A stretch of DNA of 64,000 nt from CAVQBJ01 sp963819075. Lineage in GTDB: Bacteria; Actinomycetota; Thermoleophilia; Solirubrobacterales; Solirubrobacteraceae. The notes below the pieces were generated by a model, which searched no databases, was not told where the DNA came from, and saw only the letters and a program-made list of their open reading frames with translations. The position numbers and the translations under genes are program-made. The stretch is from positions 1-64,000 of the forward strand of contig CAWFUP010000001.1 of the NCBI GenBank assembly GCA_963819075.1, in the 5' to 3' direction. Positions within the stretch are counted from its first letter, which is position 1. Every line of letters starts with the position of its first letter. Below, piece by piece: positions 7,621 to 18,200 of this stretch.

Positions 7621-10053
7621 CTACTCGCCGGCGATGAGTCGCAGCGGTGGGAGCTCGTCGTCGTCGGTCCCGGCGTCGGCGGCCGGACGCAGGATCGACA
7701 CGTCCGGAGCGGCCGGCAGGACATCGGCGACCGTCTCGCGATGCGGCCAACCGGCGATCGAGCCGTCGCGCATGAGCAGCGCGTCGATGGCCTCCTCGCG
7801 GAGCGGGTAGGCGAAGTGGAAGCCCTGGCCCCAGCGGCAGCCCATGCGGTGCAGCTCGTCGACCTGGTCCTGCTCCTCGATACCCTCGGCGATGACCCGC
7901 AGGTCGAGGCTCTTGCCGAGATCGACGATCACCCGCGCGAGCGTCGACCCGCCGGGCGCGGCAATGCCGTCGACGAACGGCTTGGCGATCTTCAGGATGT
8001 CGATCGGGAAGCGGCGCAGGTACTGCAGCGAGGAGTAGCCCGTGCCGAAGTCGTCGACGGCGAGGTGCACGCCAAGGCGCTTGAGGCCGTCGAACGTCTC
8101 GGCCATGAGATCGACGTTGTCCATCAGGAGCGTCTCGGTGATCTCGAGGATGAGGCTCTCGGGGGCGAGCCCGGAGCGCTCGAGCGCCTCGGCCACCTCG
8201 TAGATGAGACCGGGCTGCTGCAGCTGGGTCACCGAGAGGTTGACGGTGATCGCCAGTGGCGTCGTGCTCGGGAAGCGCTTCTGCCAGCGCACGGCCTGAC
8301 GGCACGCCTCGTTGAGGACCCAGCGCCCGATCGCGCTGATGAGCCGCGTCTCCTCGGCGACGCCGATGAAGTCGGTCGGATACAGCAGGCCGTCGGCCGG
8401 ATGCTGCCAGCGGATGAGCGTCTCGACCGCGGCGATGGCTCCCGTGTCGACCTCGACGATCGGCTGGAACTCGAGGCGGAACTCGTCGTTCTCGACGGCC
8501 TTCTGCAGCTCGCTCTCGAGACGCAGCTTCTCCATCACGACGGTGTGCAGCGCCGGGTCGAACACCTCGTAGCGACTCTTGCCAAGGCTCTTCGCGCGGT
8601 ACATGGCGAGGTCGGCGTTGCGCAGCAGATCCTCGCCCGCCTCGCGTTGCAGCGCCACGCCGATGCTCGCACTCACGGCGACGCGCCTCTCCTGCAGAAC
8701 GATCGGCTCCTGCAGCGAAGCCATGATCCGGCTCGCGACCATCGTCGCGTCGGCTCCGCGCTCGAGGTCCTCGAGCAGGATGGCGAACTCGTCCCCGCCG
8801 AAGCGCGCGGCCGTGTCGGAAGGCCGCAAGCAGTCCTCCAGGCGTCCGGCGACCTCGATGAGCAGCTGGTCGCCCGCGGCGTGGCCGAGGCTGTCATTGA
8901 CCCGCTTGAACCCGTCGAGGTCGAGGAACAGGACCGCGGTGAGCGCTCCCGAGCGTTCGCTGCGCAGCATCGCCTGCTCGAGGCGATCGAGGAACAGGGC
9001 CCGGTTGGGCAGGTCGGTGAGCATGTCGTGGAACGCTCGGTGCACCGCCGAGTCGAAGTTGCGATGGTCGGCGAGCGCCATGCTCGCGTGCTCAGCGAAC
9101 GCCTTCAGCACGTCCTGCTCGCCGCGCGTGTACAGGCGGCCGCTGCGGAAGCTTCCGACGGTGAGGCTGCCGACGACGACGCCGTTCTCGAGCACCGGTG
9201 TGGCCATGGCCGCCTGCAGGCCCGCCTTGCGCAGATTCGGCAGCGCGTCCGGGTCGACGGGATAGTCGTGGCTGATCACCACGCGACGCTCGCGGATCGC
9301 TCGCCCGCCGAGGCCCTGGGAGATGCGGTCGCGCTTCAGCCCGTCGGATGTACCGCGGGCAATCCCCTGGCTGGCGACGGTTGTCATCCATTCGGGATCG
9401 TCGGTGTCGACGAGTCGCAGCACGACGACCTCGTCGTGCATCAGCTCGCAGGCGCTCGCCACGATCGCATCGAGCACGTCCTGCAGCACGACCCGATCGA
9501 CGATCAGGCGCTGGATCTTGCTGAGGCGCTCGAGCAGAGCCTGGCGCTCGCCGAGCGCCTCGAGCAGGCAGGCGTTCTCCTCGGCCTGCTGCTCGCTATG
9601 GGCCCGTAGCGCGCGTTCGGCCGCCAGGCTGCGCAGTGACCGCGCAGCGACGCCGAGGACGCGCGTCATCGTGCGCAGCTGCGCCGTCTGGGAATCGGTC
9701 AGCTCGCCCTTCCCGCGCCGGACGAGGACGAGATGTCCCGAGACGGAGTCGTCGAGCGGCACCGCGGTCAGGCGGCAGTTACCGAGCCCGGGCAGCTCGA
9801 CCGTCCGACCGCCGGCGGCGACCGCGCCCCGGAGCTCGCGTGTCGGGGGCCCGCCTCCAAACCCGACCGAGGCCGTCACCTCGCCACCGGAGACTATGGC
9901 CGCCGCTGTTGCGTCGTGGACCTGCGCGATGCGGCTGAGCGCGTAGCGCGTCGCCGCGTCCGGGTCCGGGAAGGAAAAGACCTGGGTCAGGAACTCGTCG
10001 ACCACCGGATTCGCCACGAGGCCGTCCACGTCGTCAGTGAGCCGGCCCGACAC
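7621..10053 (-). CDS. GAF-GGDEF-EAL cyclic-di-GMP turnover protein
   Basis: Cytoplasmic protein of 810 residues with no membrane segment. Order: a degenerate N-terminal GAF-like region (1-150), a GAF sensor domain (about 175-335), a diguanylate cyclase domain with intact GGDEF (419-423), and a phosphodiesterase domain (about 515-765). In the EAL signature the motif is Glu544-Thr-Leu. The other EAL determinants are present: ITVNLSVTQL, EITETLL, DDFGTGYSS, and AEGIEE followed by QGFHF. Both activities are therefore plausible, with GAF domains controlling which dominates. Start is GTG at 10053, with only a weak ribosome binding site. The 3' end lies 71 bp from the tRNA-Lys-like gene on the same strand. 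A long antisense frame over most of this gene is a codon-bias shadow. Confidence 0.93.
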   Translation of the reverse strand: MSGRLTDDVDGLVANPVVDEFLTQVFSFPDPDAATRYALSRIAQVHDATAAAIVSGGEVTASVGFGGGPPTRELRGAVAAGGRTVELPGLGNCRLTAVPLDDSVSGHLVLVRRGKGELTDSQTAQLRTMTRVLGVAARSLRSLAAERALRAHSEQQAEENACLLEALGERQALLERLSKIQRLIVDRVVLQDVLDAIVASACELMHDEVVVLRLVDTDDPEWMTTVASQGIARGTSDGLKRDRISQGLGGRAIRERRVVISHDYPVDPDALPNLRKAGLQAAMATPVLENGVVVGSLTVGSFRSGRLYTRGEQDVLKAFAEHASMALADHRNFDSAVHRAFHDMLTDLPNRALFLDRLEQAMLRSERSGALTAVLFLDLDGFKRVNDSLGHAAGDQLLIEVAGRLEDCLRPSDTAARFGGDEFAILLEDLERGADATMVASRIMASLQEPIVLQERRVAVSASIGVALQREAGEDLLRNADLAMYRAKSLGKSRYEVFDPALHTVVMEKLRLESELQKAVENDEFRLEFQPIVEVDTGAIAAVETLIRWQHPADGLLYPTDFIGVAEETRLISAIGRWVLNEACRQAVRWQKRFPSTTPLAITVNLSVTQLQQPGLIYEVAEALERSGLAPESLILEITETLLMDNVDLMAETFDGLKRLGVHLAVDDFGTGYSSLQYLRRFPIDILKIAKPFVDGIAAPGGSTLARVIVDLGKSLDLRVIAEGIEEQDQVDELHRMGCRWGQGFHFAYPLREEAIDALLMRDGSIAGWPHRETVADVLPAAPDVSILRPAADAGTDDDELPPLRLIAGE

Positions 10054-10317
10054 CGGGGCGGCAGTTGTAGGTGGGCAGCTGAGGCGTTGGGCGCATCAAT
10101 CTGTCTCGCGTTAGAGCGCCGCCGGCGCAGGCCGGCGTCCCCCTCTTGTTACCAGCGGTTGGCTGCAGACCAGTCGGGCAGCCTGGTCCCCTATCGGCGT
10201 ACATGCTGCGGACCTTTAAGCCTGATTTGTCAATCTTGCGTCGATGCGAGGCGGGTGTCGCGCGGCGCCAGGCCCAGCGGCTTCCCGAGAGCCACGACTA
10301 GACTGAGCGGTCTGCCC

Positions 10318-10389
10318 GCCCCCATGGTGTAGCGGTCAGCACGCGGGCCTTTCACGCCCGTAGCGGGGGTTCGATTCCCCCTGGGGGTA
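10318..10389 (+). tRNA. tRNA-Glu(UUC)
   Basis: Complete 72-base cloverleaf: acceptor GCCCCCA/TGGGGGT, anticodon arm CGGGC-CTTTCAC-GCCCG giving anticodon TTC, T arm GGGGG-TTCGATT-CCCCC, discriminator A, CCA not encoded. All stems pair. Confidence 0.97.
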
Positions 10390-10749
10390 TTGACATCGAA
10401 GATGAGGCGTTGCGTCCCTGTGTAGCGGGCGATCTCGCGTGCCGACCGATACGAAAGAAAGCGCCGACGTTCAAACCCGCGACCCGGCTGTTTCACGCGC
10501 GATGCCGACGCGAGGGGGCTTCTGCCGTGCCCGTCCGGCGGCGGCGAGGTTGGTCCTGGGTGCCTTGACAGGCTGGCGGCGCGCGGACGACCGGATCGTC
10601 GCCGATGCGATCACGGACAGTCGGGAGGGTCGACGACGAAATGCGATCATCCGAGACGGCAGCTGCGGCACGACAGGTGGCAGCACCCGAAGCTTCGGCA
10701 GCGGCGGTGCCAGAAGCCGCACGCCTCTTCTTCGGGTAGCGTTCGGTCG
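10390..10749. other. 360-bp gap after tRNA-Glu, nothing recognised
   Basis: Open frames run through on both strands because of the GC content, but their translations are Arg-rich without family features. It presumably contains the tRNA terminator and the promoter of the sulfotransferase gene; I cannot pinpoint either. Confidence 0.5.
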
Positions 10750-11964
10750 ATGAGCGACACGGCGGACCTGAGCCACGCCCGTCGTGGCGTGAGTAAGGGT
10801 CCGTATTGCTTTATGCACGTGCCCAAGAGTGGCGGTGTGAGCGTCCATGCGGCTCTCGAGCGGGCGTTTCCGCCGGGCTCGCTCAGCCCTAAGCAGCAGG
10901 ACACCTCTGTCTTCTGTGCGGGCTTCACCAACTTCGAGCAGCTGCCCTCTCGCATTGCCATAGCGCACGGGGAGCACGAAATTGCGTCGTTGGGCGAATC
11001 TCGGGTCGTCAGCGGGCACTTTTGCCTCGAAACCCTGCTGCGCGTGGCGCCGCCATCGTCGATCGCCACCGTCCTACGCGAGCCCCGTGCGCGCGTTCTG
11101 TCCCTTTACGCTTACTGGCGGCTCACGCCTAGCCTGCGCGACTCGTGGCATTGCTACAAGGCGATAGACCATGCGCAGCGACCGCTGGAAGATTTCCTCG
11201 CGGAGCCGCAGATCGCCCAAGCGACCGACAACCAGGTGTGCCGCATGCTTCTGCACGGCGATCGTCGGATCCCCTTAGACGAGTTCGTAGCCGCGAACGA
11301 CATCGCCGGCGTCGCGGCTGCCGCGATCGAGCGACTCGACACGCTCGGCTCAGTAGGGGTGCTGGAGATGGGTGATGCGGTTTGGCAGGGGCTGTCACTG
11401 CAGTTCGGCGTCGCGCTCGAGCCCGTGCGCGCAAACGTGACCGGCGCAGCGGGCACGCTGGCGCACGCCCTTCCGGCGCCGATCGCGATCACGCCGAAGA
11501 CGATCGAGCTCCTTGAGCAGCGCACCGCTGCCGACGCCATCTTGTACCAGCACGAACTGGCGCGCTCGGGCGTACGCCGCCGCGAGATCGAGCGTATGCG
11601 TGACGCCGCGTTGGCGGAACAACTGGCACGGTTTGGCGATGTCGCTGGCCAATCCGCGGCCGCAGCGGTTCACCGTGCCGGCCTCGTCGACCAGCTCCAA
11701 TCGGCAACCGAGGAGCTGCGGTCGCGGCTCGATGAGCGCGACCGAACGATCGCCACGCTCAGCGAGGCCTACCGGCAGATGACCGACGAGTTGGAGCGCG
11801 CCCGGTTTTGGCTTGACGCGATCCAGGGCTCCACAAGCTGGCGCTCGACCGTGCCTCTGCGGGCGGCGAAGCGCTCGCTAGTCGGTTCTTTGGCGGCCGC
11901 TAGCCCGCGCTTGCGTGCGTGGCGAACAAGGTGCTCGGCACGCCAGGCCGCGCAAGAGCGTTAG
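10750..11964 (+). CDS. sulfotransferase with C-terminal coiled coil
   Basis: 404 residues. The PAPS 5'-phosphosulfate loop is MHVPKSGGVSV (residues about 22-32), and the 3'-phosphate site is VLREPRARVLSLYAYW (about 107-122), as in P-loop sulfotransferases that modify carbohydrates or lipids. Predicted to move sulfate from PAPS to an unknown acceptor. After about residue 300 comes a long alpha-helical, probably coiled-coil, tail (RSRLDERDRTIATLSEAYRQ), ending with GSTSWRSTVPLRA. That last motif is common at the end of surface-polysaccharide glycosyltransferases, which hints at a role in cell-surface glycan synthesis. Stand-alone gene; ATG at 10750 is the only start that keeps the P-loop region complete. 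Confidence 0.8.
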   Translation: MSDTADLSHARRGVSKGPYCFMHVPKSGGVSVHAALERAFPPGSLSPKQQDTSVFCAGFTNFEQLPSRIAIAHGEHEIASLGESRVVSGHFCLETLLRVAPPSSIATVLREPRARVLSLYAYWRLTPSLRDSWHCYKAIDHAQRPLEDFLAEPQIAQATDNQVCRMLLHGDRRIPLDEFVAANDIAGVAAAAIERLDTLGSVGVLEMGDAVWQGLSLQFGVALEPVRANVTGAAGTLAHALPAPIAITPKTIELLEQRTAADAILYQHELARSGVRRREIERMRDAALAEQLARFGDVAGQSAAAAVHRAGLVDQLQSATEELRSRLDERDRTIATLSEAYRQMTDELERARFWLDAIQGSTSWRSTVPLRAAKRSLVGSLAAASPRLRAWRTRCSARQAAQER

Positions 11965-12135
11965 CCATAAAGGGGCAACGTCGCCCCCTGATCTGCTCGT
12001 CGTCACGCGACATTAGGTCAGCTTCAGAGCCGATGCACGGGACATCGCCCACGAGTTCGCCTACGCGATCGCGTTCCGCGTCGGGCCGCCGGCGAGCCTG
12101 CCATCGCTACGGCGACGAGGCGGTCGTGCGCGGCG

Positions 12136-12369
12136 TCAGATTCCTGCGCGTGGAACGGCACTGGCATCAAGCGCTATTGCCACGTACATGCCGTGCTCGA
12201 GGCGGGCGACCGTGCACGAGTCCATGGCGGTGATCAGCGCGGTCTTGACGCTGCTCCAGGCGACCTCGCGTCCAAGGCGGTTGGCAACGCGCTCGCGAAC
12301 CTCGTAGGCACGGAGTGGTTCGTTGGCCTCTCGAAGCGTGTCCAGGACGGCGTCGCGAACCATCCCCAT
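12136..12369 (-). CDS. small winged-helix-like protein
   Basis: 77 residues: RDAVLDTLREANEPLRAYEV, then RERVANRLGREVAWSSVKTA, then a strand ending RLEHGMYVA. This is the helix-helix-helix-hairpin pattern of a winged-helix DNA-binding domain, of the type found at the end of short actinobacterial regulators. The open frame continues upstream to about 12504 with protein-like sequence (LDAAARAYASLAQSRRS) but without a usable start, so the gene may be 5'-truncated or begin at a non-standard codon. No partner gene is obvious; the sulfotransferase gene is convergent to it. Confidence 0.5.
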   Translation of the reverse strand: MGMVRDAVLDTLREANEPLRAYEVRERVANRLGREVAWSSVKTALITAMDSCTVARLEHGMYVAIALDASAVPRAGI

Positions 12370-12633
12370 GCGTGGCGGCAGTGGCGGCTTGCTGACCGCT
12401 GCGGATCGTCGCGACTGGGCGAGGCTGGCGTACGCCCGGGCCGCCGCGTCGAGCCGCGACGCTGGCGCGGGGTTCGAAAGTGCGCCGGTTAGGCGTACTC
12501 ACTCATCGCTCGGCGCCCGCGACGCTCCGGCCCGGCGTCATGGCAAACGGAGGCGCCGATTCGGCGATTCCCGCGGCGCGCCCGGTGCGCTTAGGATGCC
12601 CGGGGCTATCTCGCGGCTCGCCGCACGACACGC

Positions 12634-13005
12634 ATGCCCGCCCACAAGCCCGCTTTGACCACGCCACTCGCCCCGGACGTTGCCGAGCAACTTGCCGAGA
12701 CGATGTTCGCGCTCGCCACGCCGAGCCGACTGCAGATCCTCACGTGCCTGCGGGCCGGGCCGCTGACCGTGACGCAGATCATCGCCGCGGTCGGGATGGA
12801 GCAGTCGGCCGTCTCGCATCAGCTGCGCGTGCTGCGCGATCACGCGGCCGTGAGTGTCGAGCGACGGGGTCGCGAGCGCCTCTATGCTCTGCGCGACGAC
12901 CACGTTCGCGGCCTGCTCGAGGAGGCCTATCAGCACGTTCTCGCGCTCCGCGATCCTCGCGCCGACTCGCCAGGGGTGGCCGCCGCCGGAGGCGGCGCGT
13001 CGTGA
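12634..13005 (+). CDS. ArsR-type transcriptional regulator
   Basis: 123 residues. The winged helix-turn-helix is clear: FALATPSRLQILTCLRAGPL, then TQIIAAVGMEQSAVSHQLRV, then VERRGRERLYAL. ArsR/SmtB proteins are usually dimeric repressors released by metals or other ligands. The classical metal-binding Cys motif in helix alpha-3 is absent, since that stretch reads Gly-Met-Glu-Gln-Ser. The C-terminus is Ala/Gly-rich and unassigned. The stop at 13003-13005 is 37 bases before the start of the NRAMP-like transporter on the same strand, so the two are probably an operon and the regulator may respond to a transported metal. Confidence 0.88.
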   Translation: MPAHKPALTTPLAPDVAEQLAETMFALATPSRLQILTCLRAGPLTVTQIIAAVGMEQSAVSHQLRVLRDHAAVSVERRGRERLYALRDDHVRGLLEEAYQHVLALRDPRADSPGVAAAGGGAS

Positions 13006-13042
13006 GCGCACCGCACCGCGAGTCGCCGTCCGGGGAAGTTCG

Positions 13043-14680
13043 TTGACGACGAGCGCCCCGCCGTTCAGCCTCTCCGCCGATCGGCGCGCTGCTCTCGATC
13101 GCGCGCACGTCGGCGACGTCGAAGGCGCCCTCGGCACGATCGCGTCGTTTGACACCGGTCCGCGCTTGACCCGGCGGCGGCGGATCACAACGATGCTCGC
13201 GGTCCTCGGACCGGGGCTCATCGTGATGGCCGCCGACAACGATGCCGGCACGGTGTCCGTGTTCGCTCAGGCCGGCCAGCGCGACGGTGTCCGCCTGCTC
13301 TGGACGCTGATCCTGCTCGCGCCGGTCCTGTTCGTCAGCCAGGAGATGGCGGCACGGCTCGGCGCGGTGACCGGCAGTGGGCACGCACGCCTGATCCGCG
13401 AGCGCTTCGGCCGGCTGTGGTGCGCGTTCTCGCTCGGTGACCTGATGATCCTCAACTTCGCGATCCTGGTGACCGAGTTCATCGGCGTCGCGCTCGCGTT
13501 GGCCTACTTCGGCGTGAGCAAGTACCTCGCCGTCCCGCTTGCCGCCGCTGGATTGATCGCGATGACGACGACGGGCAGCTTCCGGCGCTGGGAACGCGCG
13601 ATGTACGTGCTCGTGATCGCCGATCTGCTCATCGTTCCCCTGGCCGTACTGCACCATCCGCGGCCGCTGACCGTGGCCGGGGGACTCGTCCCGGGCCTGG
13701 ACCATCGCGCCGCCAGTTCGACCCTTCTGCTGCTCGTGGCCCTGGTCGGAACCTCGATCGCGCCGTGGCAGATCTTCTTCCAGCAATCGAACGTGATCGA
13801 CAAGCGCATCACCCCACGCTGGCTCTCATACGAGCGGATCGATACTGCCGTGGGAGCTCTCGTGTTCGTCGCCGCCGCCGGCGCCGTCATGATCACCGCC
13901 GCCGCGGCGTTCAGCGGCGTCGGTCCGGCGACCGGCCAGTTCGCCGACGCCGGCACGGTTGCGCACGCGCTAGGCGTGCGCTTTGGAGCGCCGGCTGGCG
14001 CACTCTTCGCGGCGGCGCTGCTGAACGCCTCGCTGCTCGGAGCGGGCGCGATCTCGCTGTCGAGCTCGTACGCCACGAGCGAGGTTCTCGGCGTCAAGCA
14101 CTCGCTGCACCGAGGCGTTCGCGACGCCACGACCTTCCACGCGTGCTTCGCCGTGCTCATCCTGGCTGCCGCGGCGACCGTGCTGATCCCCCACGCTCCG
14201 CTCGGCGTCATCACCACACTCGTTCAGGCGCTCGCCGGAATCCTGCTTCCGACCACCCTCGTGCTGCTGCTCATGCTCTGCAACGACGAGCAGCTGCTTG
14301 GACCGCTCACGAACCCCCGTTGGCTGAACGCCATCGGCGCGATCGCGGTGGCGGTGATCCTCGGACTGTCGACGATGCTGACGATCACCACCGTGCTTCC
14401 GAGCATGAGCGTCGGCGACGCGCTGCTGATCACCCTTGGCCTCCTCGGCGGCGGGGCACTGTTGCTCGTGGTACCGGTGCTCAGGTCAGGTCCGCACCGA
14501 CCGGCGACCGAGCAGCTCACCCCCTGGGAGCGCCAGACGTGGACGACGCCGATGCTCGAGCTCGTCGAGCCCGCCGGGCCGTCGCGTGCGCGCGTCCTCG
14601 GCCTGGCCCTGTTGCGCGGCTATACGATCCTCGTCGTCGCCGTGCTGCTCGTCAAGCTCGTCAGCGTCGCCGCCGCATAG
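13043..14680 (+). CDS. NRAMP-related membrane transporter
   Basis: 545 residues from TTG at 13043, which has a good ribosome binding site (GGGGAAG at 13032-13038). The cytoplasmic N-terminus contains AHVGDVEGALGTIASFDTG, typical of one NRAMP subfamily. About 11 hydrophobic helices follow. The first reads LGPGLIVMAADNDAGTVSVF: classical Mn/Fe NRAMPs have Asp-Pro-Gly-Asn there, here Asn-Asp-Ala-Gly. The helix-6 region lacks a Met-Pro-His motif; it reads GTSIAPWQIFFQQSNVIDKR. A divalent-metal or related cation substrate is likely, but the altered site means it should not be assumed to be Mn. It follows the ArsR regulator in a probable operon. Confidence 0.85.
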   Translation: MTTSAPPFSLSADRRAALDRAHVGDVEGALGTIASFDTGPRLTRRRRITTMLAVLGPGLIVMAADNDAGTVSVFAQAGQRDGVRLLWTLILLAPVLFVSQEMAARLGAVTGSGHARLIRERFGRLWCAFSLGDLMILNFAILVTEFIGVALALAYFGVSKYLAVPLAAAGLIAMTTTGSFRRWERAMYVLVIADLLIVPLAVLHHPRPLTVAGGLVPGLDHRAASSTLLLLVALVGTSIAPWQIFFQQSNVIDKRITPRWLSYERIDTAVGALVFVAAAGAVMITAAAAFSGVGPATGQFADAGTVAHALGVRFGAPAGALFAAALLNASLLGAGAISLSSSYATSEVLGVKHSLHRGVRDATTFHACFAVLILAAAATVLIPHAPLGVITTLVQALAGILLPTTLVLLLMLCNDEQLLGPLTNPRWLNAIGAIAVAVILGLSTMLTITTVLPSMSVGDALLITLGLLGGGALLLVVPVLRSGPHRPATEQLTPWERQTWTTPMLELVEPAGPSRARVLGLALLRGYTILVVAVLLVKLVSVAAA

Positions 14681-14695
14681 CCGCGCTCCGCGGGC

Positions 14696-14929
14696 TCACG
14701 CGACGTACGCGGCCGGGTCCTTTTGCACGGTACGCAGCGCGAACCCGATTCCGCCCGTGCCGATCCCGTTGGCAGCCACGACGAAGTGCGCCGTCCGGCT
14801 TCCCGTCTCCTCGAACGCGGTGATGAAGCGCACGACGCCGACGGTCACCAGCCAGATCCCGATCAGCAGTCCAATCAGGGCGACTGCGCGGCGTGCTTGC
14901 CGCAGTTTGCGCTGGCGTAGGGCGGGTAC
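14696..14929 (-). pseudogene. fragment of an HdeD/DUF308-like membrane protein
   Basis: The last 77 codons of an open frame read ALIGLLIGIWLVTVGVVRFI followed by TAFEETGS, which resembles two helices of the HdeD/DUF308 acid-resistance membrane family; normal members have about six helices. Sequence upstream in this frame is not protein-like and no start codon precedes the helix, so it looks like the 3' remnant of a lost gene. It overlaps the 3' end of the frame at 14875-15063. Confidence 0.4.
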
Positions 14930-15063
14930 AGCAGATGGAGCCGGTGGGTCCCGTCGGCGCGGGTGCGGATGACCACGTGAAGCACGAGCGTGGGCTTTTG
15001 CTCGTCGTCGAGGGCTCGGCGCGATGGGCTTGTCAAGACCAGGGGCTGCACCGGAGATGACAT
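14875..15063 (-). CDS. small hypothetical protein
   Basis: 62 codons from ATG 15063 with G/C-rich third positions; the central part reads LVLHVVIRTRADGTHRLHLL. Not recognised. Its 3' end overlaps the DUF308-like fragment in another frame, so both may be pieces of one decayed locus. Confidence 0.3.
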   Translation of the reverse strand: MSSPVQPLVLTSPSRRALDDEQKPTLVLHVVIRTRADGTHRLHLLYPPYASANCGKHAAQSP

Positions 15064-15230
15064 GGACGTCCGTCGAAACCGGCGGTTCTGGTTCACGGCT
15101 GCTACCGATTGTGACGATCAGGCCGCGAGCTGCCCGGTCATGCCCAAGCCACATGACATCCCTGCCCTCGCCGCGCCATTTCCACCGCCCCGGGCGTGCC
15201 CAGCGGACGGCGCCCTCCCCCGAGTATGAG

Positions 15231-18200
15231 ATGTCCGGTCGGGTAGAGCGCGACGTCCACAACATCGAGCGCGGAGCCGAGGCGCTTCTGCGTGAGCACC
15301 CCGACGCGCTCGTATGCGGCCTGGCGAGCGAAGGGCTGATCGTCCCGGTGCCTCAATCGGTGGGGCTGTGGGGCCAGGGAGCGATCGAGGGACGGGCCGT
15401 GACCGATGTCGTCATTGCCGAGGACCGCATGACCGTCGTCGACGCCTGGGGGCGCGTCCAGGAGGACGGGGTCGCCGAAGGCAGAGTCCGGTTGCTCAAC
15501 CGGCCCTCGTCATGGGCAACGCTCCACTTGCTCGACCTTCGCGCGATCCATGGCGTGTTGCTTGCCATCCTCCTCCCGGCGCAGGGCGAGGCGGCACCAG
15601 GGCTCGACGACCAAGTCGAGAGCCTCGACACGGCACCGCCGCGGTGCTGCACGATCATGCAGGATCAGGGCGGCGTCGTCGTGGACGTCGACGACGCCTT
15701 CACGCAGATGTTCGGCTACGCCGCCGAGGATGTGATCGGCAAGCCCGTGCTCGACCAGATCCATCCCGGCGACCAGGCGTTCACGGTCGAGCGATGGATC
15801 GCGATGCTCTCCACCCGGCGCGTCCAGCAGTTGCGCGCTCGCCGTCGACACAAGGACGGGCACTACGTATGGCTCGACCTCACGCTTTCCAACCACCTGA
15901 ACCAGCCCGATCGCAACTGCGTCGCCGTCGAGATGATCGACGTCTCGGCCGAGATGGGCGCCCGGGGCGAGCTCCAATCGAAGAGCGCGTTGCTCGAGCG
16001 CCTCATCGAGGGGACTTCCGACGGGCTCCTGCAGGTCGACAGCGAGCGCACCGTCGTCTACTACAACGATCGATTGCTCGAGATCCTGCACGGCGGCGCC
16101 GACTCGAGAGCGGCCGAGCTTGCCCGCGCCTCCGTACTCGAGGGCTCCCGGGCGAGCTCGCTACGAGAGCTGCTGCGTGCGGTGAGCGACGAGGGCATCG
16201 CTTCGTTCGAGGCCGCGCTCGAGCGCGGACTGAGTGATGGCACCGATCGGGATGTCGAGGTCGATGTCGCGCTCCGCACGGGCGGATGGCGACGCGCAGT
16301 CATGCGCATCCGCGTCTTGCGGCCCGCAGGAGGCGAGGTCAGCGGAGCGCTCATCAGCGTCCTCGATCTCGCCGATTCAGGACGCGCTCACCGTGAGCTG
16401 GACAGCCGCCTTCGATTGGACTCCCTGACCCGCTGCCAGAACCGCGCCTCGATTCTCGACGCAGTCCAGCGCGAGCTGGATCGCGACGGTGCAGCGAACA
16501 CGGGCGTCGTCTACGTCGATCTCGTGGACTTCGAGGCGGTCAACGACACCCTCGGTCACGCCGCCGGCGACGAGCTGCTCGTCCTCGTTGCTGAACGCCT
16601 GCGGGCGGCCAGCCGCGAGCACGACGGGATCGGCCGTCTCGGTGGCGACGAGTTCCTCGTGCTGTTGCCCGACATCCCGACGCCCGAGGTGGCGAGCAGC
16701 GCCGCTCGCCGCATCGAGGCATCGTTGCGTGCCAAGGCCGAGCTCTCCTGCGGCACCGTGGCATTGAGCGCACGCGTCGGCGTCGGCTTCGCGTGCATGA
16801 GGGACGAGTCCATCGGCGCTGAGGCGCTCGTACTGCGCGCCGAGGAGGCCGTGTCCGCCACCGAGGCGCATGGACGGGACGCTGGTCCGCGTGCTCCCCG
16901 CTCACGAGCTCTCGCTCGCGCAGGCGCTCGACTCACACGCTCGCCCCGTTACCGATACGAGGGCGACAGTTCGACTGGCCGCACCGCGGTGCGTCGGCGT
17001 CGGGCGCTCAGCAAGGAGGAGACGGAGCGGCGACTCACGCAGCACACGCGACAGCACGACGCCGTGGCCCATCTTGGTCAGCTCGCGCTGCGCGAGCACG
17101 ACCAGGCCGCGTTCCTCGACGAGGTGGTGGCCACCGTGGCGAGGACCCTCGAAATCGAGCTCTGCACGCTGCTCAGGCTGCGCGACAACGAGGAAATGCT
17201 CGACGTGATCGCGAACGCCGGCTACAACCACGGCCCGACCGCGCTGCCGACTGGTCGCGATACGCAATCCGGCTATACGCTGAGGACACGTGAGCCGGTC
17301 GTCTCCGACGACCTTCCCGGCGAGACCCGGTTCGATTCCACGCTGCTGGTCGAACAGGGCATGCTGAGTGGCATGACGGCGGTCGTCGATGGCCGCGAGC
17401 ATCCCTTCGGGGTGCTGACCGCTCACACGAGTCGTCGTCGCTGTTTCACTCGCGACGACGTGAACTTCCTGATCGCGATCGCCAACGTTGTCTCGGCGGC
17501 GGTCGAGCGCGGGCGCAAGGAGGACTCGGCGAGGCACGCGGCGCTTCACCACTCCCTCACGGGGCTTCCGAACCGGACGCTGGCGCTCGACCGAATCGAC
17601 CGGGCGCTCGCTCGCCGCCGACGGGACGGTACCGACGTGTCCGTGCTGGTGATCGACGTGGATCGCTTCGAGCTCATCAACGACTCGCTTGGCCACGATG
17701 CCGGCGACGCCGTGTTGCTCGGGCTTGCCGCCCGGTTGGAGGAGGCGCTGCGGCCGAGCGACACGATCGCGCACCTCGGGGGCGACGAGTTCCTGATCGT
17801 GAGCGAGCATTCAGAGGGCGCGCGCTACGCGGTCGAGCTCGCGGAGCGTCTCGGCGCGGCCGTGCGGCGACCGCTGGTGAGCGCGAGCGGGGCGCACCAC
17901 CTGAGCGCGAGCATCGGGATCGCGCTGGCCAGCGAGACCGAGGACAGCGCCGTCTCGCTGCTGCGCGACGCGGACGCTGCGATGCATCGCGCCAAGGACG
18001 AGGGACGAGGGCGCTATGAGCTCTTCGATGAGACCGTGCGTGCCCAGCTGGTCTCGCGGCTTCGCACCGAGACCGAGTTGCGCGTGGCGCTCGAGCTCGA
18101 GCAGCTGGAGATCCACTACCAACCGATCCTCGATCTTGCGAGCGGTCAGCCGGTGGCGGCGGAGGCGTTGGTGCGCTGGCGCCATCCCCAGCACGGCCTC

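Noticed and set aside
7741..9609. 622-codon plus-strand ORF antisense to the GGDEF-EAL gene
   Set aside because: Its translation is rich in Arg/Glu/Ala/Leu without domain features and mirrors the codon bias of the opposite strand, where the domain motifs are unmistakable.
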